Source of the DNA: Capitulum mitella
Lineage: Eukaryota > Arthropoda > Thecostraca > Pollicipedomorpha > Pollicipedidae
Length of the DNA: 64,000 nucleotides
Assembly: GCA_030062745.1 (NCBI GenBank)
Contig: CP099843.1
Location: 5,271,001 to 5,335,000, forward strand
Direction: 5' to 3'
Under the pieces are notes generated by a model that saw nothing but the letters and a program-made list of their open reading frames with translations, had not been told where the DNA came from and ran no database searches. How positions within the stretch are numbered: position 1 is the stretch's first letter; each line of letters starts with the position of its first letter. The position numbers were made by a program, and so were the translations under genes. Positions 23,401-37,948 of this stretch are shown here, piece by piece.

Positions 23401-26400
23401 CAGTCCCGGCCCCAGCTTCTCAGGACCGTCGAGTCGACGTCCGCGGCGGCGTCGCAGCGTGACGCGGAAAATGGAGAGCTTGGCACCTCTGAGAGCGGCG
23501 TCGAGAGCATGGGAACCGACTGAATGGCGGACCGTCACGCCCCACCTGCCGCCGCCGGCCGCGGCGCCGGCTCTGCCGAGGCACCCGGCCGCTGAGCCGC
23601 CGGGCTGGCTGGCTGCGGCTTCAGAGGTGCCGAGCTGAAGCTGTTAAGGCGTGCGCTGGGCATTGTGGGGCGTTTGGACGGGAACTGTCAATGCTCCGGG
23701 CTGGGGGTGCTGGGGGCGCTGGGGGCGCCGGGGCTGAGACGCCAGGGCTGGAGCTGCTGAGGCTTTGGAGGTGGCGCCGCTGAGCTGACAGAAACGCGAG
23801 CGCCCATGTGATGAAGCCGGTGCCCACGTAATAAACGTAACGGGGCAGCCGAGCTGCTGTGAACTAGGACCTGTGCGGAGCCAGAAACAGAACGGTTGCG
23901 CCGCTGGATGTGGGAATTTTGCGGCGATGGTGCCGGGCTGGCGGCAGCGACTGAGATTGCCAAGTTGCAGAATCAGTCAGCCGCACACAGGCCATCCTGG
24001 AGTGACGACGGGGCATTCTGAGACTTCTGCTGAACGACGGCAGCGGACCGTCAAATCGAGCTCATCTATTGGCGCCAATCAGAGGCCGTCTCGGCCGCCG
24101 GAGACAGCCGCCGGAGACAGGCGACGTCGCCGAGTGGCGCGATGACCCCCCGCCAGAAGGGCGGTCGGCCCCAGCAGCATCAGCGATGAGTGGATCAGCG
24201 GCGAGCCGGCGACGACGCGCCGACCGCCTGCCGCGTCATCCTGACCCCGGTCCCAGGGGCGCCGACCTGACCAGGACGCCTCCCGCGAGGCAGAGGCGAC
24301 CTCAGTGGACCGCCGCTCTGCCTTGTTGTGACCTGCCCTGGCTAGGTCCCCTTGCTGAGCTTTGGCCACTTCCGATGATCCTAGCGACCCCTGCAACCGT
24401 TGTCTGCCAATGTCAGCTGGCGTCGTTCCCGCTGGCCCTCCTGGCAGGCCCCGGTGACCGCCAGCGAACCTCCCGCCTCGCGGCGGCCGGCGCCGCGACG
24501 TTCGAGGCGGCGGCGCCTCGGCACTGGCGCCGAGGCGCGCGACTGGCTGCCGGGCGTCGGACGGGAGCTCCGCCGTCTGCCTCTGGCCATCCGCGGCGGT
24601 GGCGGCCCGTCATCAGGCGGTGACCGGGCCGCCATCGGGCGGTCACTGGCGGTCATCGGCGGTCATTGGCGGGCGTGGCCCGTCAGCGGCGCCCTGCAGC
24701 CGCTGCCTTGCGATGGCGGACATGCCGCGACGTCATTCCAACTCGGCAGCCAGCGGGCTGGGAGAGTGGCTGAGCCGGGGCTCGGCTGCAGGCTGGGGAC
24801 GTGCGCAGAGTGCTCAGAGACCCTCCGTCTGGGGCGGCGGCGTGGACGGGCGGCGGCCGGTGGCGGCACAGGGGCGGTGACGCGGCACTTCCGCGCCGGT
24901 CTCGTGACCGGTCCGGGAGCGCGGGACGTCTGCCGGCGTGATTCACCCTCCCCTCGTCACCAGACGGAGGAGGTCCGATGTGCCGATAAGAACTGGTCCG
25001 ACGCCGCGCCGCGGGAAGGGGGCGCGACTGTACGGACACGGATCCCAGCGGACTGCATCCGGCCTTTGAACTTCGTTCGTCTGACCTCGGTCCAGCTGAA
25101 TCGGTGGGCTGGAAGGGCGGAGGGCGGCGCGAGCTTTGTGGCAGCCGTCACTGGCCGTTTCCGCTTTCGGGAGAGACGCGTTGAGCTCGGTCCTAACTAG
25201 CTAAGTTTCCGCCAATCCGTGGGTGTCAACAGGCGTGACACGCTGCAGCCTTAATGAGCGGCCGGCCGGCCGAATGCGCTGATGCGTGGGCGAAGGCTGA
25301 ACTCCGGCTAAAGCCGCTCAGTCCGGACCACATTCGGTCCAACTCGCCCCGGTCCAGTCGACCGATCGACCGGTGGCGGAGGGAAGCTGCTCGGCCGGAA
25401 GCGGGAATCGCCGCGCGCGCGTGACGCCTGCTCGTGCACGGCTCAAGTCGAGCGTGAGAGCGTCACGGCGGCGCTCGACCGTCACGAACGGCGGCGGCGG
25501 CGGCGGCGGCGGGCCAACTGTTTGCCGGCGGTATCGGCCCGATAAGCCCGACCCGGCGGTGCGCTATCGGCCGCTCGAGCGCGCCGGCAGGGGCGTAGCG
25601 AGGTGGGCGGGCGATCGCGGCGCGACGCCGGCGCTCGCGGCGCGGCGCGGCTGCGCCGTCGGCGGGTGCCTGCCCAAACTGGGCGCAGATGGACCACTTG
25701 GAGGGGGCGGCCGCCGGCGAAGCCCCCGCCCGCGCCGTGGATTGGCCGATTAGACGGCATGGTCGGCGCTGGAGGCTGCGCCTCGCCGGCGGCGGAACCG
25801 CCCAGCACGTCGGACTGTTACCGGAGTACCAGCCCTCTCTGACTCACCGGGCTGGACGGAGGGAGGGACAGAAGGTGCACCGGGGCAATAAATTATCGGG
25901 CGGCCTCGTAAACCTGTGAACATCTCCCACGAAATGGACGGCCAAGGGCGCCGCGAGCGTGCTTCGACCCCGGTGGGTGAATTCGCCCATTTGGAGGGGG
26001 GGGGGGCTGAGGTAGTGTTTGAAGCTGTCAGGACGGACAGGAGAGTGTTCAGAGGATTGGCGCGCCCGAAGCAGCTGCTGATGTCGCTGTTACGTCAGCG
26101 GATGGCCGGCGTTCACGTCAGCTGAGCTGTCGGTTGGAGCTCCGCCGAATCTGTCCAGTGCTCGTTGTCCACGGGCATTAACTGGAAGCCAGGGGACCGT
26201 GCTCGCCCGGGCTTTATGGCAGATCGATGTCTGGACAGCGGCATTGAACAGCTGATTTTGGCTGCTTTCCATACGGCGGTGGCCGGTTGGATTCGTTTCA
26301 GTCTTTGTCCCGTGTTTGTGCCACCATGCGAAATAGCACTGTAGCACGACAGTTCGCCTGTATACTTGCGGCCGCGCTGTCAGCTCCGGACTTTTGCACA

Positions 26401-27289
26401 ATTGCATTTTTGTGCTGGAAAAAACTGCAGGACCATCGTTACTCTGTAATAAAAAGGTAATAAAACGTTGTTATACTTATGAGAAAAATCGGGAACACCT
26501 GTTACAATTTACGCAGCGCCTACCTCCGGGGAGCCGAGTTATTAATTGCTCACTATGGCACCTGGCCCCTGTGTGATCCTTCCTTAGTTCACTGCGGCTG
26601 CCGGAGTAGCGGCTTCAACTTTCGACAACAGCCACATTTTGCCTCCTGTGAAGTTCAGGCCTGTTGCTTTGCCGACCAGCTGGTCTGTCTCATCGACTCA
26701 GGACGCTCTATGCTGTGGGGAGCACTGGGACGACCGGCTCTGACGCCTCAGCGCCCGGAGCCGGCTTCTCCGTCTCGGCGGATCGCAGAGGGGGGGAGGG
26801 GCACGGTCGTGGCGCTGCCACTAGCGGGGGGGGGGGAGCGTGGTGTCACGTAGAGGGACAAAGCCAAGGAGGGTCCACGGGGCCGTGCCTCCCCCCGAAC
26901 CAAGCGGTCTGGACCAGATATATAGCTGTTTCGCAAGAATACGGAAAAGTGGTCATGTATATGTTGCCAAAGTGAACCTTATTTGTATTCCTTTGGGTTA
27001 AGTATGAGGTCGGTTACTGTTTTTCCTATAAATTTCGTCATATGTCGGTGGCACGAGACGAAATTTGGCGCTTGACTTCTCGTGAGGAAAATCCTGGCTA
27101 CGCGCTTGGTCACGAATCACGACTCACAGAGTCCGGCCAGCCTGACGCTCTGGTCACGGCGTAAGGCTGGTGGAAAGTGCGAGATTGCCTCAGGCGAAGT
27201 TGCTTACACGTTACAACATGCCTTGTACGCGGTGTATGATTTCCAGTGGCATTTGACACGCTGTGAGTGATGACGTCATAGAAACGTCC
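23401..27289. other. Spacer, largely CpG island
   Basis: Approximately 24030-25900 is very CpG-rich with many overlapping frames on both strands and no splice-supported exon. G-runs of 11 lie at 25996-26006 and 26826-26836. TGACGTCA is at 27271-27278. I see no gene. Confidence 0.35.
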
Positions 27290-27660
27290 CGGTGAATACA
27301 GTAAAGCGCGTAAAGTCTTCTGGGACGGTCCAGTGGCGTCCGGCTGTCAGTAGGAACAGTCAGTCCTTTCCATTGACGTCGGTGCCCACTGACCGCACTT
27401 CTAAATGACTCTCGGTCCCCAGTGATCGCGTTCCTCAGTGACGCCAGTCCCCAGTGACCGCACTCCCCAGCGACGTCTGGTTCCCAGTAACGCGAGGGCC
27501 ACCCGGTCCTCAGCCAGAGTGCCGACGCGAAGCCCTCGCTCTCAGCGACCACATCTGGCCGTGAGGCGACGACCGTCACAAAGGCCCGACGGCCGTCACG
27601 GCCGGGGTGACGGCCGTCTCGGAAGACTGTGACGGCCGTCACACGGCTGTCGGTCTGCGG
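27290..27660. repeat. Degenerate CAGTGACCGCACTCCC / GACGGCCGTCAC repeats
   Basis: The left part has loosely repeated CCCAGTGACCGCACT-like units. The right part (27570-27650) has the palindrome GACGGCCGTC three times within 70 bp, in the context GTGACGGCCGTCAC. Confidence 0.6.
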
Positions 27661-30237
<2,577 letters not shown>

Positions 30238-33063
30238 CTCCTCTTTATTTTCTGCTGTCTTTATCCTCCGTTCTTTCTGTTCCTTTGTATGCTTCGTCGT
30301 ATATGTCTCGTTCTTTTTGTCGGTACCATCTTCCTGAAGCATTTGTCATTGTTAGCTTGTACGCACTTTGAGACGCCGTTGTGGGCCTGCACCACCATTT
30401 GATGCCGCCGCCGCTGCCTCCCACCCAGATGGGACTCCTCGGATGAGAGCGCTGGGTATGCCTCCAAGCCGTTACTCATCCACATGACCTGATGCTGAAT
30501 TCTCTCCATTGAGCCGTCCTCCCTGTGATACTGGCGTCCCCCGCGACTCACAGACAGCCGCAAAGTCTGCTCAGAACCGCCACGTCCGGTTTTTGGAAAG
30601 AAGTTCTTTCTTTTACTGAAAGGCAGGGTTGCTGGAACATTGATGTCGAAATCTGAGAGACAAGCTGTCGCTCAGACGCTGCAGGATACGTTTGGTATGA
30701 AGCTCTACAATTTCACTGCAGATGGACATACCTTGTGTAGTGCCACTCCAGCTCCAACTACAAGAGAACACGCTGTGGTGCGCTTCGGATTTCATCCGCA
30801 TTGCGAAGGCCACCAATAAATACCCTTCGGTCTCGTCGAGCGCCGTCGTCAAGTAACAGAGTTCAGGCTCAAGGGTGTCCGCAAATAGCTGTGGCGGAGG
30901 ATGCGGTCTGAGGTCATGCTTGCTCTGGGTGCGCCGCTTCCGAGAACGGCCCGCCGACTGGCGGTCGCTGCCCACCGCAGCGGCTCGTCCACCCGACGCC
31001 TGACGCCGCGCTGCCGAGAACTGCCGCCGGAACGGACGCGGAGGCGCCCTCGGCCCTCCGGACAGGCGGCCGGCGCGGTCTGCGGCCGACGGCGTCCGGC
31101 CGAGAAATCAGCGCGATCCGGAGCGGCGCGAGCACGGAGGCGGCCCGCGGACGACCGAGCCCGGAGCCACGGCGACTGGACGGCTGTGTGAGCCGTCCGT
31201 TAGCCGGCCCCTCAGGCGCCCGACACCGCGCCGCGCTGAAGGAATTTATCGGCACCCGCGGGGACTGCGGCTAGCCCGCGCCGCCGCCGCCGCGCGCGAG
31301 AGCTGGCCTCGCGCCAGCGGATCGGCAATTGATTTCCCGGTCTTGGCCTTGCGCGGGGCGCGGTTCATTGGGATGCCGGCCGGTCGCTCGGTTTCCTGAC
31401 GGCCCATTCAGCGCGCGGATCACGCGGGAAGGCCGCGCGCGCGCGGCGGCCGGGTCGCGCCGTCTCGACCCGGCTCAGCTGCCAGATGCCGCGCCTCGGC
31501 TGGGTTACCAGATGTTTGATTCCGGCGGCACGTGTGTGCTCATTTGCCTGGCCGGCGGCCCAGTTTGGGTGCGTTTTTCCAGACGCTTTTCTTCGCTTTC
31601 GTTTGATTATGGTTTTTGTGGAAGAACCCGGCATTGTTTGGGGTTTTACGGCTGACGGGGTGGTTTATTGGGGAGTGTAGCTAATAAGCGATTATCTTCA
31701 CTTATGGCTCAGGTTTGATGCCGCAGACCGTGCTCTCCGTCCGTACCATTTCCACAGGCCAGCCGACATGCCCTGCTTACTCTAATGGTATATTGATTAT
31801 TGATCTTGCCCTTTTTGCCATGAGAGTGGCAAACAATGGTCCTTCGTAATCCCCGTGTCTGAGTGAGAGGAAGAGCGGGCCAAACGCTCCGCGCGCCGGC
31901 GATAAAAACTGCCGCCAGCTGGAGCGAATCGGTGATCAGAGCCAGCTCACCGAACGGTCATTGCCCCCGGGCGATGCGGGATGCGGTGCAAGCCTGGATC
32001 GATATTCCTCTCGGGAGGGTCATTGCCGAGCTGCGGAAGGTTGCGTCCGCTCCAGATTCGCCGCTCTGGACGTCGTGGGGACCACGGATGAGCGGACGGC
32101 GCTTGGAGGGGCGCTCCCACGCGGTTCGGCCGGCGTCCTCTGCCGCGTTGGCGAGCGCGCCGCTCGCTCCGACAGTCGCAGAGACAGAGTCCCCGCCTCC
32201 ACACTGAGCCGGGCCGCAAGAGCTGCGCTGGAACCGCCGACGACCAGCCGCCGGGACCGGGCAAAAAGCGCCCGGCAGCGTGCATCCTTTGTCTTGCGCC
32301 AGCGCCGGCGCGGCCGGCCACACCGCCGGCCTCCGACAGGGGGCCGGCCGCCTGCCGCTCGCCGAAGCGCCGTTTCCCGCTCCGGGCCGTGTCTGGCCGG
32401 GGCTGGGCTCTCGGGTCGTCCCTCGGCGGGACGTCCCGGCGCAGAGGAGCTCGTCACGGCTCGGATCTCGGCCGCCCGGAGACCCCGCGTGAACCGCGTG
32501 ATCCGGACCGTCACCCGGCCGCGGCACCTGTCGGTCTCACGTCGGTCCACCGGCCGCCGGCGCCGGCGATCTTGGAGTAGAAAGTGAAGCCGCCGCGGGA
32601 AAGCAGCGCCGCGCCGCCGGCCGTCGAGCCCATCTGGACCTTGTCACAGGACTGGCGGCGGCGGTGGCGGCCGTCTCCGCCGCGTTAGGCGGCCGCGCCG
32701 GCGGGACCCGGTTTCGCCGGGTTCACACACGCTGAGTAATGGTGTTTTGATTGCGGTCCGGCGGCGCCCGTCGGTTCACAAGCGCGGCGGCGCGCAGTCG
32801 GCGCGAGGTGTCGGCGCCGCGCCGCCCCCGGTTCACACCCGGTTCACACGCGCCGCCCTCGGTTCACACGCGCCGACGCTGCGGTTTCGGTAGACTGCGG
32901 CCCGTCCGACCTGTGAAAAACACACGGCAAGTTATGTATGGACTGTATGGACTGTTTGTATGTATGTATGGACTGTTTGATGTGCTCCCGGGTGGGCTTT
33001 ACGAGTGTTGCTGAGAACACTCACATGTGCATCGGTGCAGACCTTGTTCCATGACCTACACCA
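30238..33063. other. Spacer with CpG islands
   Basis: CpG islands span about 30900-31320 and 31860-32900. In the second, GGTTCACAC recurs near 32716, 32771 and 32830-32870 in short tandem contexts. 32932-32985 has TATGGACTGT and TGTATGTATG repeats. No coding exon is supported; frames on both strands are shadows. Confidence 0.35.
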
Positions 33064-33135
33064 TGACGTCAAGGTATAAATGGATGCAGAACTAGTGCCG
33101 CTAGAGACCCCCGGCTTATGGGCGTTTGGTTCAGT
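33064..33135 (+). promoter_or_regulatory. Candidate core promoter: CRE plus TATA box
   Basis: A perfect CRE-type TGACGTCA (33064-33071) lies immediately before GGTATAAATGG, a consensus-like TATA box at 33075. A TCAGT initiator-like motif is at 33131-33135, farther downstream than the usual 25-30 bp, so the real start could be near 33105. It is 2.1 kb upstream of the first coding exon of gene 2 on the same strand. No clean donor was found to define a first exon. Confidence 0.3.
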
Positions 33136-35195
33136 CTGCCAGAGCGCGAACTTTCATCAAAAAGAGCTACTGCTGGTTTAGCTATTTAGATGAATATTTC
33201 AATACAGCAACATTCCAGAAATGCTGTTATACGTTGTGTAGACTGTGGCCAGTCCCGGCATTTGTGCAAGGCATTCGTCGAAACATTAGTCAGTTGTTGT
33301 GAACTGATGGTGCGATTGGGTGTAAGCGGATGGTCCTTTGCAATGGAGTGTCGTTCTTGGGAGCGACCACGCTCGTAGTGGTTCACCCATGTAACGTTTC
33401 GCAAAACTCTGCCAAAATTCCGACATTGTGTGATGTCGCTTCCTGCGAATTTCTCATGCTCGACAGAAAACAGGGGACCGATAACCCTTAAACTCCCGTT
33501 TCGGTCAAAACGTACGATGGAGATGCAAATACAGCTGAGTCTTGAGGCCGATTCAGTCTCGGGCTGCGAAATCGCGGAGGTGGCGTCCTGTAAAGAACCT
33601 AGTTTTCCACCAAAGGTCACCGACGTAACGGTCTTGTCTTATCTTGTGGATGGTAAGCAGGGCAGGCCGGACTTTGTTGTGACCTGATATTTAGGGTCTC
33701 CTGGTACGGTTGAGAGTGACTGGTTAAAGACGCGACGGCTTGGATGTCCGGCGTTTTTCAGTGTTTCTATGATGCCAGGAAGGACTGCTGAGATTCACTT
33801 TCTTTGGATTTAAAATGCATCTTTGCTTCACACTTGAGCTTACTTTTGATGTTCTTTAAAATATTCATGTGAAATAGCGACAAAAAGGTGTAAATAGTGA
33901 AACAAGTACGTAGCAAAAAAAGCATATAATAGCAAAGAAGTGATAAAGGAAATGCCGCCAATACGCGGACGTTTTTAAAAATGCAACGAACTTCTCTTGG
34001 ACTTCTTCGTTTTCTGTGGTCAACGTGAGAAATCGGGCGCCTGCGGAGTACGTTATGATTGGCCGAAAACTTTTCGCACGCTGAGGACTAATTAGTGATA
34101 AAGGAAATACTTTTCTCCCGTCCAAACTTGTGCCTAGGTTTGTTTCGGCAAACTTTGTTCTCAGAGAATTAGCTTCCGTTGCAGAGAAGAACAGAAGTGT
34201 GATTGGGTTTCTTGACGGGAAAATTTAACTGTCCGAGATTAGCTTAAAAGCCACACGCTCAACATATTTTGTTGTGTCGAAACCGATCCGAAACCGTATG
34301 TTCCGTATCCGGATGCTCCGCTCAGAGCCGTGTCGTCGAGCTATGCATGTCTCGAAGTACAACTAAGTTTCGAACTAGGGCCGGTGCTTGGAGCACTGGG
34401 ACGGAAGTCCAGCCCTTTGCCGGCCACTCAAGGACGGTTTTTTCCGGCTTCCGCTTCGTCGATTTTCAACGCGTGCTGCTAGTTTGATTACTGTTACTGT
34501 CCCCGTTCGACCTTATACCGTTAGGCTGTTGCCAGGGGTTTGCCACCTGTCAGCCAACGTTCTATAGACATCAATCACCAGATTTGATCCGCGTGGCCTG
34601 ACTCGGCTTGTCGACAGCGCCTGCTGTAAAAATCGTCCAAGCGTGCGGTTGCATGCTGCGATGATAATCTATACACTTAAACCGTGACTGCCCGGCTGAG
34701 CACATTAAGAAACGGGTACGTGACAGACAGCTCTTCCTTGTGGCCCATTTGCTGCTTGACGGCGCGATGCTGCTGATTTAGGGCGGTGAGCGTCGGGCCT
34801 GCGTGTCTTGTTGCATGCGCATCTCTCGCGTCGTTTTGAGCAAGGTCCGCGCGCCCCCGTTCGTGACGATCCGGACGTGCGTGACGACGCGTCGTCCGGG
34901 CGCCGACCCGGGGCGACAGGCCGCCACGCGCCGCCGCGCGCCCGTCCCGGACCTGCTCGTCCCTCGTTACGGCTCCAATTGATCGGCCTTGTTTGTTGAC
35001 CCGAGCGGGCGGTGAGGGCGTCCTGGCCGCGGCCGGGCGACACGAGGCGCCAGCAATAACATCGAGCCGCCACGCCGCGACGGCACGCGCCGCCGCCGCC
35101 GCCGTTTCGGTCGCCGTCTCCGCGGTCGCCGCTGTCTTATGCCGCCGCCGCCGCCGCGTGACGCCGCCTCGTGACGCCGCCCCTCTGCGTTGCAG
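33136..35195. other. Spacer or intron upstream of gene 2
   Basis: Within 33186-33687 there are open frames on both strands, 145 codons on minus and two shorter ones on plus. This is longer than expected for the near-50% GC here, so it may be an old transposon relic, but I recognise no domain. 34800-35190 is a CpG island running into the gene 2 exon. Confidence 0.3.
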
Positions 35196-35351
35196 GACGG
35201 TCCGTGACGGCGCGGGAGCGGCGCCGCCCGCCTGACGTCATGTCGGGCGACACGCTGCTGCCGGCGGCCGTGCCGGGCGCTGGCCCTCGTCAGGCCATGT
35301 CGCTGCCGCACAACATCGACCCGGCGCAGATGACCGGCGCCGAGCAGAGCG
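35196..35351 (+). CDS. Gene 2 exon with start codon: CRACD/KIAA1211-like protein N-terminus
   Basis: The acceptor is CCCTCTGCGTTGCAG (to 35195) and the donor is GTGAGC at 35352, phase 1. The first ATG is at 35240 and reads MSGDTLLPAAVPGAGPRQA. A second in-frame ATG at 35297 opens MSLPHNIDPAQMTGAEQS. No upstream in-frame Met lies within the exon, so 35196-35239 is 5' UTR, and an upstream untranslated exon is implied by the acceptor. The protein as a whole matches my memory of arthropod relatives of CRACD (KIAA1211, DUF4592). In vertebrates these are cytoplasmic proteins that bind capping protein and so promote actin polymerisation. The peptide here is not itself diagnostic; the identification comes from the following exons. 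A CRE-type TGACGTCA (35233-35240) overlaps the start codon. Start choice between 35240 and 35297 is uncertain. Confidence 0.6.
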
Positions 35352-35377
35352 GTGAGCGGCCGGGACGGGAACGGCTC

Positions 35378-35830
35378 ACAGCAGGCACGGAGTCACAGCG
35401 GCTGGGACAGGGCACAACAGGCACGGGGGTCACGGCAGGCACGGAGTCACAGCAGTTGGCACGGGGCAGAATAGGCACAGTGTCACAGCAAGCACGGAGT
35501 CACAGCGGCTGGCACGGGGCACAACAGGCACGGTATCACAGCAAGCATGGAGTCACAGCAGCTGGCACGGGGCACAACAGGCACGGGGTCACGGTAGGCA
35601 TGTGTATACATCCGGCACGGGGCTCAGCAGGCACGGGTGTACAGCAGGCACGAGGCAACATAGGGTTTCATCGGACGGGACCACACCAGGCACGAAGTCT
35701 AATCAGGCACGGCTTACACCAGGCACGAAATCACACTAGGCACGCGGCCACGGAATCGTACCACGCTTGAGGCCACACCGGGAACGGGATCACACCACGC
35801 ACGTGGTCACACTTGGTACAGAGTCGCTTC
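35378..35830. repeat. About 19-20-bp GC-rich minisatellite
   Basis: Repeats of the form AGGCACGGGGTCACAGC and AGCAGCTGGCACGGGGCACA start about 25 bp after the gene 2 donor at 35352 and fade towards 35830. The open frame running through it from the exon is read-through, not coding. Confidence 0.8.
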
Positions 35831-37015
35831 AGACATAAGCTCATCCCACACACGTTAGAGCATGAGTAGGATGAGTGGGCGACTGTGTGTACTGGACTTT
35901 GCATATCACGCACAGAAGGAGACACATTACAGTTCATGTACGCACCATACAACCTGAAACCATGATATCCGCAGCAGAGGTATCTAATGACAAGCTGGAG
36001 TGATGTCGAGTGGAATCACTACTTTAAATGACTTTGACACTGTGCAGTAATACGCGCGACCATAACGAAAATATGTACATGGCCCGTCTTGCAACTATCT
36101 CCTTTAGAAGTGGCGAATTTTATCTCAGACATCAGTTGAACTATTGCATATGGATCCATTTTCATTGATATCCACAGCCAAACTTTATTACAGTCCACGA
36201 TACTAGGGAAAACAGACATTGATGCGGCTGGACTGAAGGAGTTACATGTAGTCTAGTTAGCTACCAGTTTTCCTTTTGGTGCATGGTGTAATCTCCGAAA
36301 TCTGGTGAAATCCATGTTTAGCCCTGAAATTCGGTGAAATCGTGCTCTTGAAGCATTTCTCTTGTGAGCTTTATTTTATGTCCCATGGGATGTATTGGAT
36401 GACGGAAATCACGTTCCATTAAATTCCATTATCCGCCCAGTTTAGCAACGTTATGAGATACGGGATCTCTCACATAAATCCTTGCCAAAGCTATTTAAGA
36501 ACAAATGTTACCTATGAAAAGGCTCACTGAGCGAGAGCATCGCCGTGTTGAGAAATATGGGCGCGCTCCATTGCTGTTGTGACATAGCAACTAAGAACGG
36601 CCGCGTAGGGACGTAGTTTTCTTTTGCGAATGTTTTAGCATTGTTGACTGAATACTCCCCCCCCCAAATTGGTGAATTTAACATGGTCCGGGATGAATTA
36701 AGCATCTCAGTGATTTAGAGCTCCCAAGACAGCGCATAAGTGAACAACTTCAATTTGTAAAAAATACTCCTCTGCTTCCATGTATCATCGCATTTGTTCC
36801 GCTGAGCTGGTAAAACATCCCCTATTCTGTAGCTCAGCCCGGTCACGAGCTTTCGGCGCAAGCTCCGGCCTTTTCCTGGCGCCATCGCTGCCAGCCGTAT
36901 CCGCCCCGCTTCCCAGTGACATTTGAGGCGGCCGCCGCGCCGCCCGGCCGCCCGGCCCGCCACGTGCGCTGAACCCGTCACCTTGACCGCCGACCGCTGC
37001 GGCGGCGGTTCGCAG
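35831..37015 (+). other. Intron of gene 2
   Basis: A/T-richer intron sequence with no exon recognised. A C9 run is at 36657-36665. The composition becomes GC-rich from 36890 as the next exon is approached. Confidence 0.5.
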
Positions 37016-37157
37016 GCAACCGCTGGAAGCGATTTCAGCCGCTGAAGAAGCTGCAGCGCATCTTCCGCCGCAAGGGCAAGACGAAGGATGAGAACGGCTA
37101 TCCAGAGGCGACCAAGTCGTTCTCGGCCAGTCACCTGCTGCCGGGACAGGCACCCAG
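37016..37157 (+). CDS. Gene 2 exon: basic LKKLQRIFRRK segment
   Basis: The acceptor is CGGCGGTTCGCAG (to 37015) and phase 1 entry fits the preceding exon; the donor GTACTA at 37158 leaves in phase 2. It encodes NRWKRFQPLKKLQRIFRRK, a strongly basic amphipathic stretch, followed by an acidic/polar part and SFSASHLLPGQAP. DUF4592 proteins as I recall them start with a comparable basic 'FK.LK..F.KKK'-type segment, so this is probably the conserved N-terminal block, perhaps a membrane- or actin-related contact. The reading would hit TAA two codons after the donor if unspliced, which supports splicing here. Confidence 0.7.
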
Positions 37158-37802
37158 GTACTAACGCCGCCGCCGCCGCCGTCGCGTGGACGCGGCCGCC
37201 CCTGCGAGGATTGGCCGGGGGCCAAACGGCTCGCACGTCGGTTGTTGGCGGATGTGGCCACCTAGCGGCCGTTTTGTGTACTTTAGGTCTCGGGAAGTAC
37301 CACTCCGTTTTGATGGTGCGAGCGTGCTGGTAAGAGGTGTACTATGTATCAATATGTTATGCAGTTTGGTGTGATGCATAGTTACATGAAGCAGGAGCGT
37401 ACAGTGTGGTAAATTGTTAAAAACTTCAATTATACATGCCTCCCTGAAGTTATTGGTAGTCTTTGTAAGCTTCAGTCATTGCAGAGGCGCACTTTCTTTA
37501 TATTCCGTCCCGTTTGCGACTGGACATTTGCACATTGCTGAGTTTGTTTCCAGCCGTGAAGGTAACCTCCAGACAACTTTTAAATGTTTTCGGATACCTT
37601 AAAAAACAACATTTGTAGTTAATGCGTTCAAATTGTTCGCAATAGCATTGCTGCCTCACATTTTGAAGTAGCACTCGACGGCAAATGGAAACCCGAACTG
37701 AAACTGAGGAAAACCTCGCCTCTCAGCGCCAGGGTTACATGTTTCGGCACCAGTTTCGGCGTCAGTCCGCCGCCGCCGCCTGACCGTCACCCTCTTCTCC
37801 AG
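37158..37802 (+). other. Intron of gene 2
   Basis: A 645-bp interval between phase-2 junctions. It is A/T-rich in the middle and ends in a pyrimidine-rich CACCCTCTTCTCCAG. No other feature was recognised. Confidence 0.6.
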
Positions 37803-37948
37803 GACGTCACAGTCGGGCTCGCCGCCGCTGCAGTCGCGGCTCAGCATGTCGCACGACTCGATCTTCCAGTCGGAGGCGGCCCAGCAGGACGAGCTCGGCT
37901 CAGGCTCTCTCCATCCCGTCCATCCCGGGCACCAGCAGCCAGCTGACG
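37803..37948 (+). CDS. Gene 2 exon: SHDSIF motif block
   Basis: The acceptor is CCCTCTTCTCCAG and phase 2 entry fits the donor at 37158; the donor GTGAGC at 37949 follows. It encodes TSQSGSPPLQSRLSMSHDS and continues IFQSEAAQQDELGSGS. The 'L-SHDSIF' motif is the signature I recall from vertebrate CRACD/KIAA1211 and their invertebrate relatives. The continuous frame ends in an unremarkable His/Pro-rich tail and leaves in phase 1, which matches the acceptors at 55365 or 55368. One base displaced, the last third reads ALSIPSIPGTSSQLT and leaves in phase 0, which would match the acceptor at 55385. Both are possible; a missing base near 37905 cannot be excluded. Confidence 0.7.
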
